DNA of 64,000 bases from positions 1,887,525 through 1,951,524 of the forward strand of contig OU015570.1 in NCBI GenBank assembly GCA_907165135.1, read 5' to 3'. How positions within the stretch are numbered: position 1 is the stretch's first letter; the number at the start of each line of letters is the position of its first letter. The DNA is from Oikopleura dioica. Taxonomy: Eukaryota; Chordata; Appendicularia; Copelata; Oikopleuridae. Under the pieces are notes generated by a model. It was given only the letters and a program-made list of their open reading frames with translations, was not told the DNA's origin and ran no database searches. A program made the position numbers and the translations under genes. Below are positions 32,574 to 40,871 of this stretch, in pieces.

Positions 32574-33406
32574 ATGTCATCCGAATCCGAGGAGAGTCCT
32601 CAAGACACAGTTCCGGAGAGGGCAGCTGACGAAGAATCCACTCAATCCAATTTACAGGTTTTTTTTTTTTTGCTTTTGAACGTCGTAGTAAAAGAATGAA
32701 AATTAGCCAATTTATCGACGAAGCTTGCGAGATTCAGATATGAGTTTGGAGAAGATTTTGGCCACATCGAAACGACAAGTCACAGATCCACCCGCACGCA
32801 TATTGCTTCTCCAGTTGCCCTCGATGGGGTATTTCGACCGAAATGACCCAGAACTTGGCCATCGCAATATCTTAGCAATCGAGAGCATTGGATCCTCAGG
32901 AGAATTCCTGACTTATTCTTTCTACCTCGAAGGTTTTCGTGTTCGCTACATTCTTTGCTCATTGTTTTCTAGGGGTCAAGGCTTTTCTTGACATATACGA
33001 CGGCTGGTCCTGGATGTCCAGTATCACCTTACCAAGTAAGGAAGGACCGAAGCTTGCCCTCAATGCCTTCAAATGCCGAATTGGAGACCTTCCAAACCCG
33101 ATGATTCGCTACCACGCGAAGACTCCTCCAGAATTTCGCCGGAAGAAGAAGGAACTGGAAAAGGAGTTTCCCCAGCTGACCTTTTCGAACTTTCTGCGAC
33201 ACGCCAGTTATTTACCAGGCCATGGTCAGCAGGTGGGCTTGGAAGGTCTGCGTTGGTCGCGTAACCGGTTGTATCTCCCACGCGAGGCAGCGAAGAAGGT
33301 CGAGCTCGAGAAAACATTCAGTTCGCATCTTGCAGAGAGTTACATGCAAATTACTCTCAAATTTCAAAAACAACTTGAGCTGTCCACCAATACTTCCGAA
33401 AATTAG
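32574..33406 (+). CDS. antisense spliced gene 1 in element 4 (about 247 aa, 3 exons)
   Basis: Exons 32574-32657, 32707-32932 and 32973-33406. Introns of 49 and 40 bp have GT-AG ends, and joining them keeps one frame of 248 codons including the stop. Exon 1 encodes an acidic Ser/Glu-rich start (MSSESEESPQDTVPERAADE). Exon 2 includes RILLLQLPSMGYFDRNDPE. Exon 3 has YDGWSWMSSITLPSKEGPK, a Lys/Glu-rich helix and LRWSRNRLYLPREAAKKVE. There is no signal peptide, transmembrane segment or familiar motif, and I do not recognise the family. Third-position base use looks like real coding. It lies antisense to env/pol, between env and the 3' LTR. It could be an element-borne accessory gene or a captured host gene. 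An alternative start with the same exon is ATG 32526 in another frame, which stops early. Confidence 0.65.
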
Positions 33407-33482
33407 TCGATTCCATCTGTGAAATCTGTTCACTTTAGAGTAGAGTAGATTGTTGAATCTCCATTTGCTTTAGAATCAATTG
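33407..33482 (+). promoter_or_regulatory. 76-bp gap with splice acceptor before gene 2
   Basis: TCCATTTGCTTTAG ends at 33473, nine bases before the ATG of gene 2 at 33483. A pyrimidine-rich acceptor in so short an intercistronic gap would suit trans-splicing of a polycistronic RNA, or a cis intron from an upstream exon. Inference only. Confidence 0.45.
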
Positions 33483-34354
33483 ATGTCTCGACGGAGTTCA
33501 GAAGTTTCCGATCTATTTGATGATCAAGAAAGCAACCGTGTGTCTACCGCGATTGTGAGGCCCAGAATTGCGAACCAGCAGTCATCTTCTCCATCAAGTA
33601 ATGATGAAGCTGATGATGAAGATAATATTCCTACGCCGGCCCCACGAAGACAACCATTAGCAATAACGATCGATAATCCACCCGAAAGGGAAAGTCCTCC
33701 AGTTTTGGTGACTTTCGACGATCGTGCATCCAGAAATAATGGCTTTCCACGACAGACAGTATCCATCCAACGGCCATTAGCCAGGACTGGATTCACTCCA
33801 AGCCGTTTCATAACAAATCGTAGGTTAATTTCTCCACCAGCTTTTAACGAATTAAAGGCGATGCTGACCCTTTCGACGGCGTTTCGCTGGAGACACTGCT
33901 TTATTCCAGCAACAGCTTCATCGCAGGCCAGTTGTCCCATCTAGGGAGACAAATTCAATTGGGCGAGCGCCGTATTGTCTTCGAGGACGAAGATTTGATT
34001 CTTCTTTCTCGAAGATTGTACGGCGATATTCCCATTCAAATCGTCACAATCCTGTCAGACGTCGTGCACTGCTGCGTCTGTCGTTACAACGGCCGATTGG
34101 ATTGTCATATAGGTGGGAAGGCAGTACGGATGTACAGGTACACTCTCGAGGGAACGGTGAGAGATCGTCGACTCGTCATTCCATTACTCAAAACGGAGCT
34201 CATCAGCGACTTGAGTAGCTCCAGGTCCGGCACTATATTCAATTATGCACGACTTATCTCTATTCATAGATTCAAAAGTGTAAATGTGGGCTTCCATTTC
34301 GTCGAACGGTACCAAGGATTCGCCCTCGTCAGCATTGCATGTGCACCGGTTTAG
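33483..34354 (+). CDS. antisense spliced gene 2 in element 4 (277 aa, 2 exons)
   Basis: Exons 33483-33819 and 33858-34354 flank a 38-bp intron (GTAGGT...AAAG) whose removal joins two otherwise separate open frames without a break. The N-terminal 110 residues are disordered, acidic and Ser/Pro-rich (SSSPSSNDEADDEDNIPTPA), then basic. The C-terminal half looks globular: RRLYGDIPIQIVTILSDVVH, CCVCRYNGRLDCHIGGKAVR, then a hydrophobic beta-rich end. Four Cys and one His lie in a short window (HCCVCRYNGRLDCHIGG), possibly metal-binding. The family is unknown to me. An AATAAA lies 100 bp after the stop. It appears to be a partner of gene 1 in the same orientation. Confidence 0.68.
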
Positions 34355-34453
34355 CTTCTTTTCTCTATCTGTTTTTCTCATTCCATTTTAGTGATCCCTC
34401 TTTGTAGCAGCAAACAGCTCCACTCGACGCAGCATGTCTTAGTTACCCTTTCG

Positions 34454-34459
34454 AATAAA
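34454..34459 (+). terminator. poly(A) signal of antisense genes
   Basis: AATAAA 100 bp after the gene 2 stop and 217 bp before the env stop on the other strand, so the two convergent units need not overlap in coding sequence. Confidence 0.5.
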
Positions 34460-34676
34460 CAACTGTAGTCAGAATATTCTTCTTGAACTGTTTCATTCTC
34501 AGTGACTGTGTGCAAATGCGCGGCACTGTGTCACCAGTAGCATCAGAGCGGAGTGTTGTTTATGAAGTAAAAATTGAGTTATTCGCAGCAGAAGTGGTTT
34601 GTAGTAGAGAGAAGGTTGATCCGTAGTCGTTTCATGTGCCAGTCCATTTGATCAAGTTAGAAAGTTTAGTCCACAG

Positions 34677-37163
34677 TTACAATCGAGAACCTCGAACAAT
34701 ATTCTCGTTCTCGGCGTTGTAATGTAGTCGATTCGTGATAAGCTCACTTCTTCCAAGGTGCCACTTGCTATAAACGTCTTTGCATACATGTTTCAAACAT
34801 TTACAGCCAGTTGCCAGGGCAATGATAAAGAGCACGAAAAATACCACACCAGCAACCGTTTTCGCAGTGGTCTCATGCTTACTGTCCAAGTTGAGCAGAC
34901 CAGTTATGAAAGATTCTTTCTTGATAATGTCTTTCTCGTGCTGGTTTGACGTATCTTGTAGTCGCTCAATCTTCTTGTTCATCATCGACATTTCTCTCAT
35001 TCGAATGTCTGATTCAGCCTTCTCATAGGGAATGTGATCTAGCTCAGATTTGACTGTGTCGATCGTCGAATTTCCCTCATTTGGTGGTACTTCCCGAGTA
35101 ACTCCATCGCAGTCGATGCTTGCCCCTTCAACAGTAAGTAGTGTTGGTACCATTGCCGGGACAGTTTCTACCACTCGGCCAAGTTTGTTTGCCGAAGTAC
35201 GGTGGGACGCATCCAGACGATTGCTTGACCACACTGCCAATCCTTGAGGCAAATTTTCACTGATACAAGAGGGTCCCTTGTAGTCAGAAGATCTGCAGAA
35301 CATTTGAGCTGATCGCGAGTTATGTGCCAGAAGGCTTGAAAGACATCGCAAATTTTTATTCACCGTCGTCGACACTTCACCGAAATTGCAAATTGTGTAC
35401 CTGCGATACATTTCCTCACGACAGTTCACTTCAAATAGGTGTTTTTCGCTCATGCCGACATAGCTCGGTAACGACGACAGTACTTGAAGTGTTCCTCGAT
35501 TTTTAGATTGGTAAGGAAACGCTAATAGTCGCTTTCCAACGAAATCATCAACAAACTTCGGAACTTGAATTCGGATGTCAATCAGAATCTGATCATCTAG
35601 AATCCGTACGCGTCTCATGGAACAGCTGAAGGAATCCAGTATCTCAGTTGATGCGCATGCCTGCTCTTTTGTTGGATTCAGCGCCAGGCACGCATGTTTG
35701 AGCAGCTTCCGATGAATTCCTCCCGGCAAGAGTCCTTGACTGCACTGTCGGACGGCATCCTCAATTCTGTCTCGCAAATCAGAGTACCCGAGCCGGATTT
35801 CCAAGAGTCGCAGCTCGTTTACTGACTCTTGATTAGCCAAGCAAAGCTCATCTTTGAGCACAGAAATTTCGGAGTTAGTCGCTTTGATCGCAGTGTCCAG
35901 CTCAGATTCATCAATCATCTTGCGCGCCAGTTCCTGAATCTTTGCATCCTCAGTGTTCTCCAGGTTCCTGACCTCCGTATTGATTGATCCAGGACCGAGG
36001 GGCCCCCCATGGCTCCAATATTGGAGCCATGAGAGGTCTCTACGGCCACGTGAATGCCATTCGTCAAAGCAGAATCTGGTTTGAGTGTCTTTCAGAGTCG
36101 GATCATTGTAGGCACTGGCGACGTAGTTGATAATATCTGACGCGATAGAACGCTGGACTCCATACTGACAATCAAATTGACTGCAGCATGTCGCTGGTTC
36201 TTCACATTGCACGAGTTCTCCCATACCTTCATCCACTGGAGATCCATTTTCCACGCACACACCAGTATTCATGTCATTTTGTCGAACTCCTGGACCCGGA
36301 TAATATGCAATCGTTGGAGCAGGTGTCGGCACGGTGGTCTTCGTCGCGGTGGTGGTCGTCGGCAGAGTAGTTGTCTTAGTTGTCGTTTTGGTCGTTGTGC
36401 TGGGGCGTTTCGTCGATGTCGAACTTTTTGTTGGCAAAGTCGTCTTGGATTCTTGGCGTGAGATGTTTACAACTGAGCTCTCAACCATATTTGAAGATTG
36501 TAGTCGATTACGAATTGAGTGTCTTGGTCGTCTGTCTCCCGGAACATCCCTCTGACGCGCTTGATCTCTGTCGGTGACTGGATCTTGCGACGGTCGGGGT
36601 TGTCCTCTGGGCTCAAACACCAGTCTGTTTCTCCTCGTTGGATTAAAGTTCAGCTTGTTCGTAGGCTGAGTCGTTGTCGTCGTTGTTGTTGTTGTTGTTG
36701 TTGGCTTGGTTGGTCGGCTTTCTCTGCCAATCGTGGAACTTTCAGTTGTTCTCCTTCGCCGGTTCCCAGTTTCTTCTCGAATCTCAGCCAAGAAGTCCTC
36801 CTTGAGCTGATCCACTTGTTTCTTCACCAACGCCAAAGTTGCATCAGCATCAATGACACTCTTTATCGTGTCTCGTTCGTCTGCAGAACAGTGAGCGAAG
36901 ACGTCAGTCAAATCTGGTAGCTTATAGGAGATACTTATCGGAGATGATGTCTCTTCCTCGACGAGTAGCGTATTCTCCTTGTTCTCATTCACAATCATTA
37001 TGTTCAAATCCGACACAACCGTGATGGCTGGTTCTTTCATCTTGCTCTCATCATTCGTTCTCTTGGTACTTGTTAGCTGAGTTTGTGGAGTTGTCTCTTG
37101 TGACTTTTCACATCTCGACTCTTGGATGAAAAATAACAGAAAAATTATTCGCTTGAGCCTCAT
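34677..37163 (-). CDS. env: env of LTR element 4 (828 aa)
   Basis: Full-length envelope-like glycoprotein, a membrane protein presumed to mediate attachment and fusion. Residues 1-18 form a signal peptide (RLKRIIFLLFFIQ). Residues about 130-300 are a mucin-like Thr/Ser/Pro/Arg region with long Thr runs. Then comes a Cys-rich ectodomain with a furin-like HSRGRRDLSW, coiled-coil-like Glu/Leu stretches, a further Cys cluster, and a C-terminal transmembrane segment (VAGVVFFVLFIIALATG) followed by a tail of about 45 residues. At 828 aa it is larger than the element 2 env. No similarity to that env is obvious outside the general layout. The ORF is intact. Confidence 0.8.
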   Translation of the reverse strand: MRLKRIIFLLFFIQESRCEKSQETTPQTQLTSTKRTNDESKMKEPAITVVSDLNIMIVNENKENTLLVEEETSSPISISYKLPDLTDVFAHCSADERDTIKSVIDADATLALVKKQVDQLKEDFLAEIREETGNRRRRTTESSTIGRESRPTKPTTTTTTTTTTTQPTNKLNFNPTRRNRLVFEPRGQPRPSQDPVTDRDQARQRDVPGDRRPRHSIRNRLQSSNMVESSVVNISRQESKTTLPTKSSTSTKRPSTTTKTTTKTTTLPTTTTATKTTVPTPAPTIAYYPGPGVRQNDMNTGVCVENGSPVDEGMGELVQCEEPATCCSQFDCQYGVQRSIASDIINYVASAYNDPTLKDTQTRFCFDEWHSRGRRDLSWLQYWSHGGPLGPGSINTEVRNLENTEDAKIQELARKMIDESELDTAIKATNSEISVLKDELCLANQESVNELRLLEIRLGYSDLRDRIEDAVRQCSQGLLPGGIHRKLLKHACLALNPTKEQACASTEILDSFSCSMRRVRILDDQILIDIRIQVPKFVDDFVGKRLLAFPYQSKNRGTLQVLSSLPSYVGMSEKHLFEVNCREEMYRRYTICNFGEVSTTVNKNLRCLSSLLAHNSRSAQMFCRSSDYKGPSCISENLPQGLAVWSSNRLDASHRTSANKLGRVVETVPAMVPTLLTVEGASIDCDGVTREVPPNEGNSTIDTVKSELDHIPYEKAESDIRMREMSMMNKKIERLQDTSNQHEKDIIKKESFITGLLNLDSKHETTAKTVAGVVFFVLFIIALATGCKCLKHVCKDVYSKWHLGRSELITNRLHYNAENENIVRGSRL

Positions 37164-37413
37164 CTTGAAAAATTGTGAAGTGACGAGTCGACCAGGAGAG
37201 TAGTCGATAAAATAAGTTGGTCGTAATATTAAAGTGCTAAAGCATGCATCTTTGTCTCAGTCTCAGAGACTGGTGACATTATGAGTGAAGTTTTCTTGCT
37301 GATATTGACAAACGTCAGAAGATAATTATTGGTAATGCGAGTTGATTAGACAGGTTGCGGTGAGTTGCACCTGGCGTAATCTTGGTGTCATTCAGTAAGG
37401 TAGTTTTGTTTCC
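37164..37413 (-). promoter_or_regulatory. pol-env gap with splice acceptor
   Basis: Minus-strand CACAATTTTTCAAG ends directly at the env ATG, a likely acceptor for a spliced env mRNA, as in element 2. The rest of the 250 bp shows nothing. Confidence 0.45.
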
Positions 37414-38412
37414 TCATTCCTTCTTCCTGCTTCGTAGATTGTATGGAACGGGGCTCCGCTTCGCAGCGTCTCGGCGTGCGTGTAAGTCGAAACTCACCTT
37501 CTTCGAACCCGGCCGGGGTTTTTCCTCAGAATCAACTTGATTTTCTGGCATGACTTCCTCCAATTTCCGCTGTTCAAGACTTTCTCGCAAATTCGTCAGT
37601 TCTTCGACCTTCCTTATTTTGTCAATGGCTTTTGTGAACTTTACATGTCGAACCTTGCCACCAGCATCGTCCGAGTTCACAAGCGATACTGTATTATGCA
37701 GCTTATGTACTTCCAACACTCTGTAAGTGTCCTTCGACCATTTTAACTGGGCACGTTTTGGCAGACGAGCCTTCGGCTCCACACGTATTCGAACCAAATC
37801 ACCTTGTTTGACTCTTGGCTCGATGGTCGTTTTCTCCGACATAATCTCCTCGTCAATCTTATTCCACAATTTTTCGCGTATTCTCTCCAACTCGACGTTG
37901 AGTAGCTTGATGTAATCATTCGTGCTCGTGCTACGAATTCGAGGTGGTAAGCGAATTCCAAGTGTTGCATCTTGTCCATAGACAATTTCAGCGGGTGCTG
38001 GTCCCTCCTTGGTCTTGGTGTTGTTGATCTCGAAACTTATCAGTTGCACCACCGTATCAAGCTCTTGTAGACTCAAGTGCAGAGGTATTTGGCCATCCGC
38101 TGTGAGAGTGCTCAGTCTCTCCTGGACATCCCGATTTCGTCTTTCCACACGTCCATTCGCTCGAGAGTTTCCTCCTGACGTATGAGTCAATGTCGCACCC
38201 AAGTTGAGTAGCATCTCCTTGAATTCTGGCGATTTGTACGTTCCATGGTTGTCACAAATTACTTCTGATGGTAAGTTCATTCGTAGCAGAATCTTCGTCA
38301 CAATTTCCAGTGTATCTGACATCTTCTCAGTTGGCAACGCAGCCATTTCCACAAATCCCGAAAACGCACATCTTGCAACCGCAATATAATACGGTCTCGA
38401 GTGAACGCTTCT
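37414..38412 (-). pseudogene. pol: integrase remnant of element 4
   Basis: The open frame contains part of the integrase core: RPYYIAVARCAFSGF, second catalytic D in VICDNHGTYKSPEF, E in SRANGRVERRNRD, and a C-terminal region with VKQGDLVRIRVEP. The HHCC zinc domain and the first catalytic Asp that should precede it are absent: the RNase H frame (38298-40817) reaches the same point without them, and the two frames differ. An internal deletion of roughly 150 codons near 38400-38420 is the simplest reading. This integrase should be inactive, although the LTRs are identical. Confidence 0.7.
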
Positions 38413-40817
38413 GGTATGGACAAATGAAGGGAAGCCACCGTCATGACCTCATCCTTCTCTTGTTTTTCGGTCATCGTCGTCGGTAAGGAAGTGCCCGAAG
38501 GTTCAGCATCAATCCACTCGCCCAGAAGAGTCCGTACTTGAAGAAGCGGTTCCTTCGTTTTCGTTGCAATTCGCACCGGTGATTCTAGACTTATCACTTT
38601 CCTTGACAGTAAATCCGTCAAGTGGAAGGACTCATCATCTCCCCGACTCCACTCGCATTTGAATTGAAACGTATTCAAGAACAACAGGCTTCTTGTGATC
38701 GGATTCGAGCTTGTTAGAGTAATACTTCCTCCAGAACGCAGCAAATGAAACACTGACTGGTTGTCAACTATCAGAGTGAAATCACGTCCAACCAGAAATC
38801 CAGCATTTACTCGAACTCCAGACGCAGCCGAATACAATTCCTTGGTCGGAATAGACCAAGAATATTGCGTTTTTGTAAATTGCCGCGAATCCACTGTGAT
38901 TATTTCTTCGCGACCACTTTTCCGTTGGCTTAAGACAGCTCCATAGGCCTTGACCGAGGCGTCAGTCCGCAAGACAAATTCTGCAGACAAGTCGGGTTTT
39001 GTAAGAAGTATATTCTTGGCCACATGCTCAAGCAGATTTTTCCAAGCTCTCTTCGCTTCAGTCGATTCTGGCTTGTAGTTGCCATTCTCTCGTGCCCACT
39101 CAAATATCGGTTGCGCCGCATGCGCAAAATTTGGAATGCTCGTTCGAAAGTACGCCACTGAGCAAATTGCTTTTCGTAACGCTTTCCAAGTCAAAGGCAC
39201 TTCGAGTTTCAAGAGCGAATCAACCCGCTTTCGACATGGTTTGTATCCTGCCTGACTCACCTCATAACCAAAGACAGTTATCTGTCTTCGCATGAAGTAA
39301 CTCTTCTCGGGTGATATCACCAAATTCGCATCCGACAGACGATCCAGAAATCTCTCCAGCAATTCCTTGTGTTCTTGCTGAGTGTTTGAACACAAGGTGA
39401 TATCATCCACGTAACAGAATACATTCGGCTCATCCTTCGCCAAGACGCCTGCGGTCAGTGATTGAACAAAGCTCGTGAGCAATCTCCCTCCAAAGGGGCA
39501 CCGTCTAAAAACGTAGGCCTGCCCCTTCGGAGAAAGAAACGAGTAGTGATAACGATCATCCGCATGGATGTTAAACTGGTGAAACGCAGCCTTTAGATCC
39601 AAGGAGGAGTAGTACTTGTAACCCGACAGATTTTGCAGAATCGTTGAAATTGGCGGAAGAGGATAGTTTTTATCAGGGATTGTAACTGCATTGAGCGGCC
39701 TCAAGTCTAGGCACGCCCTCAGTTTCCCCGAAGCCTTCTTGACGATTACCCATGAGGCACATATAATGTCGATATTCGATACCTTTTCAACCACATTCTG
39801 TGCTTCGAGCTCTTCAATGTGGTTTTGAAGGTATTCTTTATGTGCACTCGCCACTGGGATCGGTTTTCGCGGTTGTGGCCTCGCGGTACTGGTGTTAATT
39901 CTGTAGGGATAATTGTACCGGAAACCAGGCCCAATGTCTGACTCCGACCTGGAAAAGACTGAGTCATTGTTGCGAATAACATCCATAGCCATCTCCTTTT
40001 CTGCCTCATTGAGACCTGTCATGTCAAATTTTTCCATCTCCAACTTCGGTAGTGACATCTGTCTTCTCATATGAGGTGGATTCTTGTGTTCGATTTCTTT
40101 ACACTCGTGGTTTTGACGCTCGATCTTCTTCTTTAAGCTCGCGATGAGTCCTGGTTCCACGGCCACTTTTGCTGCAACACAGAACACAGTACTCTCATCC
40201 AAACGTAAAGGCGTTGTGTGCGGATTTCTCAAGACCATTTTGTCACCATGGACAACAGCTGGAATGCCTTGATGATCTTTGTATTTACCTATCAGGTTGA
40301 TGCTATACCAGGCTGATTCATCCAGTTCTGTACTCACAGTTACTCGAGCTTCACCGAAAGGCTCTACCACCGCTGTTTGATGTACTCGTATTGTCTCATC
40401 TGTGAGTAATCTCAGCCGATGAGCATAGTTGTTCCACCTGTTCTTCATGGTGCAGTACCTTTGGTCAAATTGTAAAATGAAGTCAGCCAACACTGAGTAC
40501 GGAAGAATGAGTTCGAACGAAAGATTTGGTATGACATAGAGTTCTATTTCCGGTACAATGTTTGAACCTGATCTCGCATGATCAATCGCAAGTCGAACCA
40601 CTCGATTGCTCTTAGCCGAGATCCGATTCGAAAATCCAATCAAGTCCAACTCCTTCTCCACAGCTTTTGCATCTTTCGCCAAAGGGTGATCTTCATGAAT
40701 GGCTCCTACCATGCTGCCAGTATCCAAGAGGGCTTGGCAGTTGATTCCAAAAGATTTGTCCGCATCCGGAGACCTCGCTTTCACAAGGACCACCGGAAGC
40801 TTCGGCATTTTCTCCAT
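38298..40817 (-). CDS. pol: pol of element 4: protease, RT, RNase H
   Basis: ATG 40817, 839 codons. Protease: CQALLDTGSMVGAIH near residue 30. RT: GKLRACLDLRPLNAV, SSLDLKAAFHQF, FRRCPFGGRLLTSF and the catalytic FCYVDDITLC. RNase H: FVLRTDASVKAYGAVLSQ, LIVDNQSVFHLLR, ending near LTDLLSRKV. The C-terminal residues after about 38412 are out of frame with integrase. Pol is in the same frame as gag but separated from it by TAG TGA and a further TAA within about 55 bp. It may be expressed by reinitiation or splicing rather than readthrough. Confidence 0.85.
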   Translation of the reverse strand: MEKMPKLPVVLVKARSPDADKSFGINCQALLDTGSMVGAIHEDHPLAKDAKAVEKELDLIGFSNRISAKSNRVVRLAIDHARSGSNIVPEIELYVIPNLSFELILPYSVLADFILQFDQRYCTMKNRWNNYAHRLRLLTDETIRVHQTAVVEPFGEARVTVSTELDESAWYSINLIGKYKDHQGIPAVVHGDKMVLRNPHTTPLRLDESTVFCVAAKVAVEPGLIASLKKKIERQNHECKEIEHKNPPHMRRQMSLPKLEMEKFDMTGLNEAEKEMAMDVIRNNDSVFSRSESDIGPGFRYNYPYRINTSTARPQPRKPIPVASAHKEYLQNHIEELEAQNVVEKVSNIDIICASWVIVKKASGKLRACLDLRPLNAVTIPDKNYPLPPISTILQNLSGYKYYSSLDLKAAFHQFNIHADDRYHYSFLSPKGQAYVFRRCPFGGRLLTSFVQSLTAGVLAKDEPNVFCYVDDITLCSNTQQEHKELLERFLDRLSDANLVISPEKSYFMRRQITVFGYEVSQAGYKPCRKRVDSLLKLEVPLTWKALRKAICSVAYFRTSIPNFAHAAQPIFEWARENGNYKPESTEAKRAWKNLLEHVAKNILLTKPDLSAEFVLRTDASVKAYGAVLSQRKSGREEIITVDSRQFTKTQYSWSIPTKELYSAASGVRVNAGFLVGRDFTLIVDNQSVFHLLRSGGSITLTSSNPITRSLLFLNTFQFKCEWSRGDDESFHLTDLLSRKVISLESPVRIATKTKEPLLQVRTLLGEWIDAEPSGTSLPTTMTEKQEKDEVMTVASLHLSIPEAFTRDRIILRLQDVRFRDLWKWLRCQLRRCQIHWKL

Positions 40818-40871
40818 AAGCGTTGTTAGTAGCAGTTAATTTTCAGCATGCAAATCGTTGTAGTTAGGTCA

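Noticed and set aside
32526-32740. Alternative frame for antisense gene 1 starting at ATG 32526 and reading through the first intron
   Set aside because: It stops at about 32730 and does not connect to exon 3, whereas splicing with the 49-bp intron gives one long frame.
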